Positions 1 through 14,748 of a stretch of DNA of 64,000 nt are shown here, piece by piece. The stretch is from contig NZ_CAKE01000035.1 of the NCBI RefSeq assembly GCF_000296835.1, forward strand, positions 1 to 64,000. Direction: 5' to 3'. The stretch's first letter is position 1, and the number at the start of each line of letters is the position of its first letter. The stretch is from Lactobacillus hominis DSM 23910 = CRBIP 24.179. Its GTDB lineage: Bacteria; Bacillota; Bacilli; Lactobacillales; Lactobacillaceae. Position numbers and translations under genes: made by a program. Under the pieces are notes generated by a model that was given only the letters and a program-made list of their open reading frames with translations, made no database searches and had not been told where the DNA came from.

Positions 1-362
1 CCTGATTTTTCTGCAGCTTGAATAATCGCCTTTTGTTCAATTGAAGTTACACCAGTTGGTGCACAAACTAAAATATTAGGCTTAGACATAAAGCCCTTTA
101 CATTTAACTTCTCAATAAAGTAACTGAGCATTGCCTCAGTGATATCAAAATCCGCAATGACACCGTTTTTCAAAGGTCTAATAACTCGAATATTGCCAGG
201 GGTACGACCTACCATTTTATATGCTTCTGTACCAACAGCAACCACTTTATCTGTATCTGTATCTACAGCTACAACAGAAGGTTCGTTTAAAACGATCCCC
301 TTACCTGATACATTGATCAAGACGTTAGCTGTACCTAAATCGATTCCTATATCTCTTGCCAA
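1..362 (-). CDS. Rod-shape determining protein, MreB/Mbl family (3' end cut by window)
   Basis: Bacterial actin homologue that organises lateral wall synthesis on the inner face of the membrane. Only the N-terminal 120 or so residues are present; the gene runs off the left edge. It opens MARDIGIDLGTANV, the actin phosphate-1 loop with the DLGTAN motif, and continues with the family stretch VVAVGTEAYKMVGRTP and the CAPTGVT segment. The start is a TTG at 362-360, preceded seven bases away by GGAGG; no ATG fits. It lies downstream of the ATP synthase operon and a DUF1146 gene, the usual lactobacillus order. I cannot tell MreB from Mbl with this fragment. Confidence 0.93.
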   Translation of the reverse strand, partial: MARDIGIDLGTANVLINVSGKGIVLNEPSVVAVDTDTDKVVAVGTEAYKMVGRTPGNIRVIRPLKNGVIADFDITEAMLSYFIEKLNVKGFMSKPNILVCAPTGVTSIEQKAIIQAAEKS

Positions 363-468
363 GATTGTGCCTCCAGTATTTAATCATTAAAAATTGTAAC
401 ACAAAACGCCCTTTACTTTAAGAAATACTATGAACTTAACCATTCCTAAACAATTTATTGTCAAAAAA

Positions 469-702
469 TTATGAAAATAGCATCCTAATAGCTAAAGATT
501 GATCAATTAAGGCTAACAAAAATTGTCCTACTAAATATCCCAACGCAATTGCTGCAAACAAGATAAAAAGTTGAATTTCAAAAGTATGACCTTTTCTAAA
601 GAATTTTTCTAGACGTAAACCTTGTAGCGATCTAAAAGAAAGAGCGATCATTAATAAATAGGTAATGATACTGACGATTGCATGAATTCCGATTTGTTTC
701 AT
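469..702 (-). CDS. DUF1146 (YwzB-like) small membrane protein
   Basis: A 77-residue protein with two hydrophobic segments, roughly residues 5-25 and 40-70, fitting the two-helix DUF1146/YwzB family found between atpC and mreB/mbl in Bacilli. Its biochemical role is unknown. I chose the ATG at 702 because a GAGG sits six bases upstream; a GTG four codons earlier overlaps that ribosome site. The terminator of the atp operon ends just upstream, so expression probably depends on read-through or a weak promoter I cannot define. Confidence 0.8.
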   Translation of the reverse strand: MKQIGIHAIVSIITYLLMIALSFRSLQGLRLEKFFRKGHTFEIQLFILFAAIALGYLVGQFLLALIDQSLAIRMLFS

Positions 703-713
703 AAATTTCCTCA

Positions 714-741
714 CAAAAAAAGAGACGCATAACGTCTCTTC
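714..741 (-). terminator. Rho-independent terminator of the atp operon
   Basis: On the minus strand AAGAGACG and CGTCTCTT form a stem with a five-base loop, followed by a run of seven T. It lies directly after the atpC stop and ends about a dozen bases before the start of the DUF1146 gene. Confidence 0.85.
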
Positions 742-748
742 TTAATCA

Positions 749-1189
749 TTATTTACCATATTTTGAACGAACATTCAAACGGTTGATTGCTCGACGAAGA
801 GCAATATCCGCTTCGAGTACTTCACGTTCATTATGTTTAGCTTTTGCTTCTTGAATATGCTTTTCAGCACGCTCCTTAGCTGATTGAGCACGTTTAACAT
901 CAATGTTGCGGGCTCTTTCAGCACTATCGGCAATAATTGTTGCAACGTTGTCAGAAAATTCAATATAGCCACCGTTCACAGCAATGTGATCGGTTCTATT
1001 TTGCATGTCTTCACCACGTACAACTCTAACTTCGCCAATAGTCAAAGGTGTAACAAGCGGCAAGTGATCGTATAAGATAGTTCTTTCACCATCAATAGCA
1101 CGCATTGCTACAGCTTGAGCACGATGAGAATAAATTATTCCATCTGGAGTTACTACAGTTACTGTTAAAAGTTTTTCTGGTTCTGCCAT
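749..1189 (-). CDS. atpC: F1Fo ATP synthase epsilon subunit
   Basis: Central-stalk subunit that couples rotor and catalytic head and can inhibit ATP hydrolysis. At 146 residues it has normal length. It carries the N-terminal beta-sandwich ([33 protein letters not shown]) and a C-terminal helical hairpin rich in Ala, Glu, Lys and Arg. It is the last gene of the atpBEFHAGDC operon, 11 bases after atpD, and is followed by a strong terminator. Starts at ATG. Confidence 0.97.
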   Translation of the reverse strand: MAEPEKLLTVTVVTPDGIIYSHRAQAVAMRAIDGERTILYDHLPLVTPLTIGEVRVVRGEDMQNRTDHIAVNGGYIEFSDNVATIIADSAERARNIDVKRAQSAKERAEKHIQEAKAKHNEREVLEADIALRRAINRLNVRSKYGK

Positions 1190-1200
1190 AATGCATCACC

Positions 1201-3623
<2,423 letters not shown>

Positions 3624-3637
3624 TGAAAAAACCTCCT

Positions 3638-5711
<2,074 letters not shown>

Positions 5712-5712
<1 letters not shown>

Positions 5713-6212
5713 TAGTCATTCAGCCCCTTGATGAAACTATCTACTAAGTCTTTTTGATCAGCAGCAGTTAAATTCTTGCTAATCACTTTTTCAGCGATTG
5801 CTACAGAAATGTCTGCTACTTGATCACGTGCTTCGTTTAAAGCATCAGCCTTAGCTTGTGCAGCATCTTTGGAAGCTTGTTTTCTAATTGCGGCAGCCTC
5901 ACTATCAGCTTGACTAACAATTTCATTTTTAGTCTTTTCCGCATTGCTCTTTGCAGTAGAAAGAATTTGTGTAGCTTCTTGTTTAGAATCTTTTAATGCA
6001 GCTTGTCTTTGATTTGCAAGAAGTTCAGCTTTCTTACGATCGCTTTCTGCTTGTTCTAGGTCATTAATTACCTTTTGACGGCGCTTTTCCATCATTTCAG
6101 TAACAGGACCCCAAGCAAAATGCTTAACAAGGATTAAAAGTAAAGCAAAAATCAAAAGATAGTATAAAGTATCTCCTAATTCAAGCTTTAAGGCGGCAAA
6201 CATTAATTGCAT
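5712..6212 (-). CDS. atpF: F1Fo ATP synthase b subunit
   Basis: Stator subunit of 166 residues with one N-terminal membrane helix (LYYLLIFALLLILVKHFAWG) followed by a long Ala/Lys/Glu/Gln-rich coiled coil starting at about residue 40. The start ATG is preceded by AAGAAGGG. Between atpE and atpH; downstream overlap of one base with atpH. Confidence 0.97.
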
Positions 6213-6251
6213 GTTTTCCCTTCTTTCTAGTAATTACAATTCTTAATGAAA

Positions 6252-7201
<950 letters not shown>

Positions 7202-7246
7202 TTCGTGACCTCCCTTCTTGTGCTGAATACCTCAAACACATTAAAA

Positions 7247-7275
7247 ATCATAACACCTTAAATTCCCAAATTCAA
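7247..7275 (-). promoter_or_regulatory. Promoter of the atp operon
   Basis: Read on the minus strand: -35 TTGAAT at 7275-7270, a 17-base spacer, and -10 TATGAT at 7252-7247 preceded by TG one base upstream (extended -10). It lies about 45 bases before the atpB start, leaving a short leader. Confidence 0.7.
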
Positions 7276-7304
7276 AACTATATTTTTAAAAAAATGGGGT
7301 TATT

Positions 7305-7934
7305 TTACTTAGTTCCGAATAATCTATCGCCTGCATCTCCAAGTCCTGGATAGATGTAACCGTTATCCATTAATTTTTCATCTTCTGCTGCAGCATAGAT
7401 GTCAACATCTGGATTTTCTTCTTGAACTTTTCTTACACCTTCAGGAGCAGCAACTAAAACTGCTAGTCTGATATTTTTAGCTCCACGCTTTTTCAAAGCT
7501 TCGATGGCCATATTTGCTGAACCACCAGTTGCAAGCATTGGATCAACGATAATGCATTCTCTTTCTTCAATATCTGGCGGCATCTTGAAGAAATATTCAT
7601 GTGGCTTTAATGTTTCTTCATCACGATACATTCCAATATGTCCGACTCTGGCAGATGGGATCATTTGTAAAACTCCGTCAACCATTCCTAAGCCCGCACG
7701 TAAAATTGGAACAATAACTGGCTTTTTACCAGCCAATTGCTTTTGAGTGGTTTTACCAATTGGAGTTTCGATTTCGACATTCTCCAATGGCAAGTCACGA
7801 GTCATTTCGTAAACCATTAAACCAGCAATTTCACCCACAATTTGACGAAATTCATTCGTACTTGTATCTTTACGACGAATAATCGTCAATTTGTGTTGAA
7901 TCAACGGGTGATTTAAAACAGTAAATTTACCCAT
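7305..7934 (-). CDS. upp: Uracil phosphoribosyltransferase
   Basis: Converts uracil and PRPP to UMP in pyrimidine salvage. At 209 residues it has the family length. The PRPP-binding loop [17 protein letters not shown] and the uracil-binding [18 protein letters not shown] tail are intact. AGGAGG precedes the ATG. It lies between the Sua5 gene, from which it is separated by a terminator, and the atp operon, the usual Bacilli order. Confidence 0.98.
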   Translation of the reverse strand: MGKFTVLNHPLIQHKLTIIRRKDTSTNEFRQIVGEIAGLMVYEMTRDLPLENVEIETPIGKTTQKQLAGKKPVIVPILRAGLGMVDGVLQMIPSARVGHIGMYRDEETLKPHEYFFKMPPDIEERECIIVDPMLATGGSANMAIEALKKRGAKNIRLAVLVAAPEGVRKVQEENPDVDIYAAAEDEKLMDNGYIYPGLGDAGDRLFGTK

Positions 7935-8007
7935 AGTAACCTCCTAAAAAAGAATTAATACTTCGATGCTTATTTTAACAAACTATTGGCATTAAGTTCC
8001 TAAAAAT

Positions 8008-8042
8008 ACAAAAAAAGTAAGCACTAATGCTTACTTTTTTAC
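8008..8042 (-). terminator. Terminator after the sua5 gene, containing its stop codon
   Basis: AAAAAAGTAAGCA pairs with TGCTTACTTTTTT around a four-base loop. The TAA stop of the sua5 gene (8033-8031) is inside the stem, so the last codons of the gene double as one arm of the terminator. It ends the tdk-prfA-prmC-sua5 transcript before upp. Confidence 0.85.
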
Positions 8043-9029
8043 AAAATGGTGTCCTGCAGCCGATTTATTCAAACGATTCATGTAAGCTGCACTAATATTT
8101 CCTTTTGAAAATCCTTGGACATAAATTTCTTTAATGTTTGGTTCATTGTCAAAATATCTTAAAGCGCCAAATAAATTATGTGCAGCTTCGTCAATCGTTT
8201 TACCCAAACTAAATTTATTTTTGTTTTCTACTCCAGCTAAAACCTCATCTAAGGCAGCAACTGCGCTAGCATCATCATGTGGAATCGATTGAAAGTCTTC
8301 TTCTTTATCCACAATATAAACAGGTGCACTAGGTGCATAGTGGCGGTATTTCATCCCCGGTGCTTTTGGCACTCCCTTAGTTTGCGTAGTGCCTTTATTC
8401 ATCAAAACTTCTTGGCCTAAGACTTGGGAAATTTCTTGTGGCGTAACTTCGCCTGGACGCAAAACAATCGGCTTATCTACTGAAAGATCGACGATAGTTG
8501 ATTCTAGACCAATAGCAGTTGGTCCATTATCAATAATTCCTGCAATTTTGCCTTTTAAATCATGATAAACATGCTCAGCTGTTGTTGGCGATGGCTTAGT
8601 TGAGGTATTGGCTGAAGGACCAACAATCGGATTGTCTAATTTTGCAATTAATTCATGAGTCAAATCATCTTTAGGACATCTAAATGCAGCAGTTGGAAGT
8701 CCTCCTGTGACTGCATCAGGAAGCGTACCCTTTTTGACATTCAAAATAATGGTCAAAGGACCTGGCCAAAAATGTTTAATTAACTTTTTAGCGCGCTCAG
8801 GTACTTCACTCACAAAGCGACTCATCATCTCTTCATCGCTAACTGTAACAATCAAGGGATTGTCGCTAGGACGTCCTTTAGCTTGATAGACGCCTTTTAC
8901 GGCCTTTTCATTAGTGGCTAATGCTCCTAAGCCATAAACTGTTTCTGTTGGAAAGGCAACTAGTTCGCCCTTTTTTAATAATTCAACTGCCTCTGGAATT
9001 TGGTCCTTGTTAAAAATCTTTGTTTCCAA
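8031..9029 (-). CDS. L-threonylcarbamoyladenylate synthase, Sua5 type
   Basis: Makes threonylcarbamoyl-AMP from threonine, bicarbonate and ATP, the first step of tRNA t6A37 synthesis. The 332 residues fit the longer Sua5 form: a YrdC/TsaC domain (about 1-205) with KGRPSDNPL and the PSAN nucleotide-site motif, then a linker and a C-terminal Sua5 domain. The gene starts one base after the prmC stop, as part of the tdk-prfA-prmC-sua5 operon. TsaE, another t6A protein, lies at 52.3 kb. The symbol ywlC is also used. Confidence 0.95.
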   Translation of the reverse strand: METKIFNKDQIPEAVELLKKGELVAFPTETVYGLGALATNEKAVKGVYQAKGRPSDNPLIVTVSDEEMMSRFVSEVPERAKKLIKHFWPGPLTIILNVKKGTLPDAVTGGLPTAAFRCPKDDLTHELIAKLDNPIVGPSANTSTKPSPTTAEHVYHDLKGKIAGIIDNGPTAIGLESTIVDLSVDKPIVLRPGEVTPQEISQVLGQEVLMNKGTTQTKGVPKAPGMKYRHYAPSAPVYIVDKEEDFQSIPHDDASAVAALDEVLAGVENKNKFSLGKTIDEAAHNLFGALRYFDNEPNIKEIYVQGFSKGNISAAYMNRLNKSAAGHHFVKK

Positions 9030-9872
9030 TTATTTTTCCCACTTTCCATGAACCATTCTTGGTTTTTGCGCCATATCATCCCTAAATTCAATCTCAAAAT
9101 CTGGCAATTCTTTAGCAAATAACTTAGCTAAGTCTTGCTTTTCATCAAAACCAAACTCTAAGAAAAATTCACCACCAGAATTTAAATGATCACGAACTTG
9201 TTTAGCAAACTTGCGATAAAAATCTAAACCATCTTCTCCACCAAATAAGGCTTCTTCTGGCTCATTTTTAAGAACATTTTCGTCCATTAAATCTTTTTCG
9301 CTAGTTTTAATATAAGGTGGATTTGAAACGATAATATCAAATTTTTCTAATCCCACTAAAACGTTTGCTTTGCGTGTAGTTACGTCAATATTATGTACTA
9401 AAAAATTTTCTTCGCTTTCTAGCAAAGCTGAATCAGTAATATCGCTAGCATAAAACTTAAGATCAGCCATACCTTTTTCTTGCGCTTTTTTGGCTAAAGC
9501 AACTGTAATTGCACCAGATCCAGTTCCTAAATCCAAAATCTTATCGCCGTCTTTGACAGAATCTAGCGCCCATTTAACTAACTCTTCCGTTTCAAAGCGC
9601 GGAATCAACACGCCACGTTTGACTAAAATCTTGTAGCCATAAAACCAGCTGTAACCCAAGATATATTGTGGAGAAACTCCACGACGCAGCTTTTTCATAT
9701 CTAAATTAGCTTGCTTTTCTTGCTCTTTATTCAATTCATCATCTTTATGCATTTGATACTGACTTGGAGTATAAGAAAGGCGCTCTGCTAGAACATATTC
9801 GATATCTTGACTGCGCAAGTTCGGATTATCTTTCAAAGTTTTATCTTTTATTTCTTGTAAAGTCTTAGGCAT
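9030..9872 (-). CDS. prmC: Peptide chain release factor N5-glutamine methyltransferase
   Basis: Methylates the glutamine of the GGQ motif in release factors using S-adenosylmethionine. Its 280 residues show an N-terminal helical domain, the SAM-binding loop [15 protein letters not shown] and the catalytic SNPPYI motif. It overlaps the end of prfA, its substrate gene, by 8 bases, indicating coupled translation. Confidence 0.97.
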   Translation of the reverse strand: MPKTLQEIKDKTLKDNPNLRSQDIEYVLAERLSYTPSQYQMHKDDELNKEQEKQANLDMKKLRRGVSPQYILGYSWFYGYKILVKRGVLIPRFETEELVKWALDSVKDGDKILDLGTGSGAITVALAKKAQEKGMADLKFYASDITDSALLESEENFLVHNIDVTTRKANVLVGLEKFDIIVSNPPYIKTSEKDLMDENVLKNEPEEALFGGEDGLDFYRKFAKQVRDHLNSGGEFFLEFGFDEKQDLAKLFAKELPDFEIEFRDDMAQKPRMVHGKWEK

Positions 9873-10953
9873 TTTCTTCGGCCATCTTCTCTAATTGTTG
9901 AGTTTGGTAGTAAAGAACTAAAGCGTTGATAATTTCATCAAGTTCGCCGTTCATTACTCGATCAAGCTTGTTCAAAGTTAAACCAATACGGTGGTCAGTA
10001 ACTCTGTTTTGTGGGTAGTTATAAGTTCTAATTCTTTCAGAACGATCCCCAGTACCAACCGCATTTTTTCTCTTTTCATCATAAGAATCGCGGTTTTGAC
10101 TTTCATAGTAATCATAAACACGTGATTTCAAAATTTGCATAGCCTTTTCACGGTTTTGCTGCTGACTACGTTGATCTTGCATAGCAACAACAATTCCAGT
10201 AGGAAGGTGCGTCATACGTACAGCAGAAGAGGTCTTGTTAATGTGCTGACCGCCGGCACCAGATGAACGGTAAACATCCACACGGATATCTTTTGGATCA
10301 ATATCAATATCTACTTGTTCATATTCTGGCATAACAGCAACTGTAGCTGTTGAAGTATGAACACGACCTTGTGATTCAGTAACTGGCACACGCTGAACGC
10401 GGTGAGCTCCGTTTTCATATTTTAATTTAGAATAAACCTTATCACCCGTAATCATAATAGCAACGCGCTTATAGCCACCGACTTCAGTTGGTTCTGAATC
10501 AATCATTGAAACATTCCAGCCCTGAGTTTCGGCATATTTTTCATACATTCTAAGCAAATCACCGGCAAATAATGAAGCTTCATCCCCACCAGCAGCTCCT
10601 CTAATTTCCATAATGATATCTTTATCATCGTTAGGATCTTTAGGAAGCATGAGAATCTTAATTTGATCTTCTAATTCAGTAACTTCTTTTTCTAAATCAG
10701 AATTTTCTTCTTTAGCCATTTCAACTAAATCGTTATCTGATTCGTTAGAAATAATTTCTTTATTATCGGCAATTTCTTTTTGATCAGCCTTATATTTACG
10801 ATATTTTTGTACAACTTCGCGCATATCGGCTTCTTCTTTAGAAATTTCCATGTAGCGCTTGGTATCGTTAATAACTTCAGGATCAGCCATCATTTCTTGC
10901 AGTTCTTCATAATGAGCTACTAATCCTTCCAATTGAGCCATTACTTTATCCAT
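9865..10953 (-). CDS. prfA: Peptide chain release factor 1
   Basis: Terminates translation at UAA and UAG. In its 362 residues the RF1-specific codon-reading tripeptide appears as PVT (190-192) in [12 protein letters not shown], and the catalytic GGQ is at 234-236 in [10 protein letters not shown]. Starts at ATG with AAGGAAAG upstream. Followed by its own methyltransferase gene. Confidence 0.98.
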   Translation of the reverse strand: MDKVMAQLEGLVAHYEELQEMMADPEVINDTKRYMEISKEEADMREVVQKYRKYKADQKEIADNKEIISNESDNDLVEMAKEENSDLEKEVTELEDQIKILMLPKDPNDDKDIIMEIRGAAGGDEASLFAGDLLRMYEKYAETQGWNVSMIDSEPTEVGGYKRVAIMITGDKVYSKLKYENGAHRVQRVPVTESQGRVHTSTATVAVMPEYEQVDIDIDPKDIRVDVYRSSGAGGQHINKTSSAVRMTHLPTGIVVAMQDQRSQQQNREKAMQILKSRVYDYYESQNRDSYDEKRKNAVGTGDRSERIRTYNYPQNRVTDHRIGLTLNKLDRVMNGELDEIINALVLYYQTQQLEKMAEENA

Positions 10954-10980
10954 AAATAACTTCTTTCCTTTCTTAGATAA

Positions 10981-11583
10981 TTAATTTCTTGTTTTATCTG
11001 GAGCAAAATAATGAAAACGACAAACTGGATAGTAACTTTCGTCGCCGCCAATTTGCACTTGCTCACCTTCATAAACTGGCTTGCCATTATTAATTCGTAA
11101 ATTCATTGTCGCTTTGTGTCCGCAATAATGACAAATAGTTTTCATTTCTTCTATTTTATCAGCATAGATCAATAAATTCTTGCTTCCTTCAAATAAATGA
11201 TTCTGAAAATCATTTTTCAAACCAAAAGCCATTACTGGAATTTTTAATTCATCTACGATCTTGGCACATTCTAATACATGGTGTTTTTTCAAAAATTGCG
11301 CCTCATCAATTAAAACACAAGCAACCTTACCGTCGCCATCAGCAACGTCTTTTTTATTTAAATTAGCAACATAATCAAAAAGATTCATCTCATCGCTAAT
11401 TGGCGTGGCACTGCGGTGCAAACCGATTCTAGAAGCAACCGTTCCTACACCACTACGATTATCAAGGCCACTTGTCATCAAGGCAATTTTTCTTTTTTGA
11501 GCTTCATAATTGTGAGCAACTTTTAAAATTTCAATTGTTTTTCCCGAGCTCATTGCGCCATATCGAAAAAATAATTGTGCCAT
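10981..11583 (-). CDS. tdk: Thymidine kinase
   Basis: Phosphorylates thymidine to dTMP in salvage. It has 200 residues from the ATG at 11583, chosen because AAAAGGGG lies seven bases upstream; an in-frame TTG six codons earlier lies inside that site. P-loop [12 protein letters not shown], Walker B-like DEAQF, and zinc ligands in CHYCG and the late VCRFHY all match type II thymidine kinases. First gene of the tdk-prfA-prmC-sua5 operon. Confidence 0.96.
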   Translation of the reverse strand: MAQLFFRYGAMSSGKTIEILKVAHNYEAQKRKIALMTSGLDNRSGVGTVASRIGLHRSATPISDEMNLFDYVANLNKKDVADGDGKVACVLIDEAQFLKKHHVLECAKIVDELKIPVMAFGLKNDFQNHLFEGSKNLLIYADKIEEMKTICHYCGHKATMNLRINNGKPVYEGEQVQIGGDESYYPVCRFHYFAPDKTRN

Positions 11584-11713
11584 ATTTTGTCCCCTTTTCA
11601 ATGTTATCTGCCTTATAAGTATAGATGAAAATTTAAATTTGTGCAGTGAAAATATCGTTTTCTCCTTATTCCTATGCTATAGTAAAAACTAGTTTTAAAG
11701 TGAGGTACAAAAT

Positions 11714-13066
11714 ATGAGTTTTAAAGCAAATGTTGCCAAAGTTGCCGGTAAGTCTTCTTACTGGTTCTTACATAACGTACTTAAAGGTGGTACAAGTTTT
11801 CCAGGAAAATTTGCCATGAAAATTGATCCCAATGTCTTATCAACTTTAGCTAAGGGATACGAAACAATTATTGTTACTGGTACCAACGGAAAAACAATGA
11901 CCACCGCTTTAATTGTCGAAGCTTTAAAGAAAAAATACGGCGATATTTTAACCAATCCATCCGGCTCAAACATGCAGCAAGGTATTGTCACCGCCTTTTT
12001 AGCCCACAAAAATAAAAAAGTTAAACGTAAGATTGCTGTTTTGGAAGTTGATGAAGCCAACGTCAAAATGGTAACTGAATTATTGCATCCCAGCGTTTTC
12101 GTTTTAACTAATATTTTCCGCGATCAAATGGATCGTTACGGCGAAATCTATACTACTTACGATAAGATCGTTAGCGGAATTAAATTAGCGCCCAATGCAA
12201 CAATTATTGCTAACGGTGATGCCAGCATCTTTTCTTCAGTAGAATTGCCAAATAACAAAGTCTTTTACGGCTTTAAACTGGCTGACGATAAAGAAGACGT
12301 TGATCTTAAAGCTCCTGTTAACACCGACGGCGTTTTATGTCCTAAGTGCGATCATATCTTGCATTTTCACGAAAGAATCTATGCTAACTTGGGAGACTTC
12401 TTCTGTCCTAACTGTGGCTACCATCGCCCAGAACTTAAGTATCAAGTAAACAGAATCATTGATCAAACGCCAAATAGTCTTGCCTTTCAAATGGGGCAAA
12501 AAGATTACAGCATCAATATTGGTGGTACTTACAACATCTATAATGCTTTAGCTGCTTATTCTGTAGCGCGTGAATTTGGCTTAAGCGAGGATGAAGTTGC
12601 TCAAAGTTTTGCTGAAAATAAACGTATTTTTGGTCGGCAAGAAATTATTAAATACAAGGGTAAAGAAATTGATCTAATCTTAGTTAAAAATCCAGTTGGT
12701 CTTGATGAAGTGCTCCACATGCTCAACACCGAAAAAGATAATTATTCTTTAGTTACCTTGCTTAATGCTAACCATGCTGATGGAATTGATACGTCTTGGA
12801 TTTGGGACGCTGATTATGAAGGGCTAGACAAGTCTAAGATTAAAAAAGTTATTGTTGGTGGCCACCGCTGGCACGATATGGGCTTTAGATTGGAAGTTTC
12901 AGGCTTTGATCCAGGTCTGATGACAACAGTAACTAATGACAATGAATTAATCGACGAACTTGATAAATTGCCAACTAAGAAGGTTTATATTTTATCCACT
13001 TATACTGCAATGCTTGCACTACGTAAGTCGATGGCAGAACACAAGATAATTAAAGCCGGTATGTAA
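11714..13066 (+). CDS. MurT-type Mur ligase (lipid II isoglutaminyl synthase subunit, probable)
   Basis: A 450-residue Mur ligase family protein. It has the ATP loop TGTNGKTMTTALIVEALKK near residue 56, a four-cysteine zinc ribbon (CPKCDH and CPNCGY) inserted in the central domain, and a C-terminal DUF1727 domain with NPVGLDEVL. This architecture is that of MurT, which with the amidotransferase GatD amidates the D-glutamate of lipid II. The usual gatD partner is not adjacent: a terminator follows and the next gene is convergent. It is the only rightward gene for several kb, with a TATAGT -10 candidate about 35 bases before the start. Confidence 0.87.
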   Translation: MSFKANVAKVAGKSSYWFLHNVLKGGTSFPGKFAMKIDPNVLSTLAKGYETIIVTGTNGKTMTTALIVEALKKKYGDILTNPSGSNMQQGIVTAFLAHKNKKVKRKIAVLEVDEANVKMVTELLHPSVFVLTNIFRDQMDRYGEIYTTYDKIVSGIKLAPNATIIANGDASIFSSVELPNNKVFYGFKLADDKEDVDLKAPVNTDGVLCPKCDHILHFHERIYANLGDFFCPNCGYHRPELKYQVNRIIDQTPNSLAFQMGQKDYSINIGGTYNIYNALAAYSVAREFGLSEDEVAQSFAENKRIFGRQEIIKYKGKEIDLILVKNPVGLDEVLHMLNTEKDNYSLVTLLNANHADGIDTSWIWDADYEGLDKSKIKKVIVGGHRWHDMGFRLEVSGFDPGLMTTVTNDNELIDELDKLPTKKVYILSTYTAMLALRKSMAEHKIIKAGM

Positions 13067-13109
13067 AAAAGCATCTTGATTGATTTTTCTATCAATTGAG
13101 ATGCTTTTT
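13065..13109. terminator. Bidirectional terminator between the murT-like and serine hydrolase genes
   Basis: AAAAAAGCATCTTGATTGAT pairs imperfectly with ATCAATTGAGATGCTTTTT, with T runs in both orientations. It overlaps the stop codons of both convergent genes. Confidence 0.85.
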
Positions 13110-14127
13110 ATGATTTATAAACATTTTCTTGCAGAAAAGTATTAATAATATGTTCGCGCATTGCTAAAAATATGTGATTATGACCACTTGGGTGAATTCG
13201 GTTGGTCAACACAATTAACCCCGATTGATTAAGTCGATCTAGGATCATAAAAGTACCAGTAAAGCCCGTATGATAAATTAAAGGGTGCCGGTCAACTGGA
13301 TCAAACCGTAAGTCCCATCCCCAAGAGCGCGGATGGACATTTTTAGGAGTTTTAACATCAAACAAATCTGCAATTGTTTCTTCATTTAAACCTAAAATAT
13401 TTGAATTTAATCCTAAATACCCCTTAGCCATTTCAATTAGGGCTGGTAGAGATGCAAACATCCCCGCAGAGCCACAATCTTTACCTAAGATGCGAGCTTT
13501 AGGATCATGAACAACTCCTTGCAAAACTTGACCATCTGGCATTAAAGCAGTTGGTACGCATTTATCTGGATCTGGTGAAAAAGTGATCTCATTTAGATGC
13601 GTTGGTTTTAAAACTTGATCAATAATTACATCTTGCACCGACTGGTTAAATAATTTTTCTAATACTAAGCCTAGTAAAATAAAATTCGTGTCGGCGTAAC
13701 GCATTTTTGTCTCAAATTCATCAGTTACTGGCAAATGTTGAATAGCAAGCAATAATTCCTTTGCAGGCAGCTGATCGCGATTTTCGATCCAGCCGCGAAT
13801 GCCGCTTGTATGCGTGAGCAAGTGAAATAGTCTAATTCGATCATCTTTAAATTCAGGCAAAAACTCTGACAACGGTTCAGAAAAGTTCAACTGCCCTTTT
13901 TGTTTTAATTTCAAAAAAACATTGGTCGTACCCAAGACCTTGGTTAAACTGGCTAAATCATACAAGGCAAATGGATTCAGCTGCGTTAAATCTGGCAACA
14001 AACTGGCAAAGCCGACTGTAGAAGAAAAGACTTGCTCGTTTTTGATAAAAGCATAGTTTATTCCTGGAACAATCCGATCGCTAATCATCTCTTCTATCAG
14101 ATGCTGCGTTTTAAAATACTCTATCAT
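13108..14127 (-). CDS. Serine hydrolase of the class C beta-lactamase/penicillin-binding fold
   Basis: A 339-residue cytoplasmic-looking protein without a signal peptide. The three active-site boxes are visible: SLTK (about 60-63), YADTN (Tyr general base) and HTG (in YHTGFTG). Members of this family include esterases, D-aminopeptidases and beta-lactamase-like enzymes; the substrate cannot be read from the sequence. Start is the ATG at 14127 with GGAGAG seven bases upstream. Stands alone, convergent with the murT-like gene. Confidence 0.88.
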   Translation of the reverse strand: MIEYFKTQHLIEEMISDRIVPGINYAFIKNEQVFSSTVGFASLLPDLTQLNPFALYDLASLTKVLGTTNVFLKLKQKGQLNFSEPLSEFLPEFKDDRIRLFHLLTHTSGIRGWIENRDQLPAKELLLAIQHLPVTDEFETKMRYADTNFILLGLVLEKLFNQSVQDVIIDQVLKPTHLNEITFSPDPDKCVPTALMPDGQVLQGVVHDPKARILGKDCGSAGMFASLPALIEMAKGYLGLNSNILGLNEETIADLFDVKTPKNVHPRSWGWDLRFDPVDRHPLIYHTGFTGTFMILDRLNQSGLIVLTNRIHPSGHNHIFLAMREHIINTFLQENVYKS

Positions 14128-14187
14128 AATTAATCTCTCCATTTACATGATACCCTATGAAATCAAAGTAAAAAAGTATGATAGAAC

Positions 14188-14216
14188 TTGACACAAACAA
14201 ATTAATCAATTATATT
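14188..14216 (+). promoter_or_regulatory. Promoter of the tRNA pair
   Basis: Consensus TTGACA at 14188-14193, a 17-base spacer and TATATT at 14211-14216. The predicted transcription start falls about eight bases before the first tRNA. Confidence 0.85.
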
Positions 14217-14231
14217 TACATATGTTGAATT

Positions 14232-14303
14232 TGCCCGTTGGTCAAATGGTTAAGACGCCACCCTCTCAAGGTGGAGTTACGAGTTCAATTCTCGTACGGG
14301 TGA
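14232..14303 (+). tRNA. tRNA-Glu, anticodon CTC
   Basis: A 72-base cloverleaf: acceptor 5' arm TGCCCGT, D arm GTC/GAC, anticodon stem CCACC/GGTGG with loop CTCTCAA, variable AGTT, T arm ACGAG/CTCGT with loop TTCAATT. The anticodon CTC reads only GAG. The first two acceptor pairs are U-G and G-U, unlike the G-C start typical of bacterial tRNA-Glu. CCA is not encoded. Confidence 0.88.
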
Positions 14304-14308
14304 TTTAC

Positions 14309-14381
14309 TGAGATATAGCCAAATTGGTAAGGCACAGGATTCTGGTTCCTGGATGTTTCGGTTCGAGCCCGAATATCTCAA
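14309..14381 (+). tRNA. tRNA-Gln, anticodon CTG
   Basis: A 73-base cloverleaf with perfect seven-pair acceptor TGAGATA/TATCTCA, D arm GCC/GGC, anticodon stem CAGGA/TCCTG with loop TTCTGGT, and T arm TTCGG/CCGAA. The anticodon CTG reads only CAG. U1-A72 fits glutamine tRNAs; G at position 37 differs from the A that is usual there. CCA is not encoded. Five bases after tRNA-Glu. Confidence 0.9.
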
Positions 14382-14389
14382 TATTCGTG

Positions 14390-14440
14390 AAAGTCTTTAA
14401 TGTCAATTGTTTCTAAGCATTGATATTAAAGGCTTTTTGT
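14390..14440 (+). terminator. Terminator after the tRNA pair
   Basis: A long stem with AAAGTCTTTAAT and CAAT on one side and ATTG and ATTAAAGGCTTT on the other, followed by TTTTTG. It begins about nine bases after tRNA-Gln. Confidence 0.8.
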
Positions 14441-14512
14441 TTTCAGAAATTATTTCAAATTAATAAAATATTGCACTTTTCGGTGACAAGATTTTTAAAC
14501 GGTTAGTTTTCA

Positions 14513-14709
14513 TTAAATGATTTCAATTGATTTTATTTCTGATTCTGAAATTTCTAAAACACCAAAACCTTGAATTTCAACATCTAAATACCAATAACTG
14601 TCTTCTGAATCACCTGGCGAATCACAACCAATTCCTCTTCCTTGCCATTTTTATTATTAATATCAACAATATTAATTTTTTTACCAACATATTTGCTTAG
14701 ATTAGACAT
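14513..14709 (-). pseudogene. Small unknown protein gene broken by a one-base deletion
   Basis: The ATG at 14709 opens MSNLSKYVGKKINIVDINNK, then the frame goes off. Shifting by one base after the AATAATAAAAA run restores WQGRGIGCDSPGDSEDSYWY and a continuous frame down to a TAA at 14513. With one inserted base the gene would be exactly 66 codons, 65 residues. The restored product is acidic, with many Ser, Asp and Glu residues and a regular beta-like pattern; I do not recognise the family. A sequencing error is an alternative. Confidence 0.6.
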
Positions 14710-14748
14710 AACTCGCATCCCCTTTATATTTTTTCGAATAATAATGGG

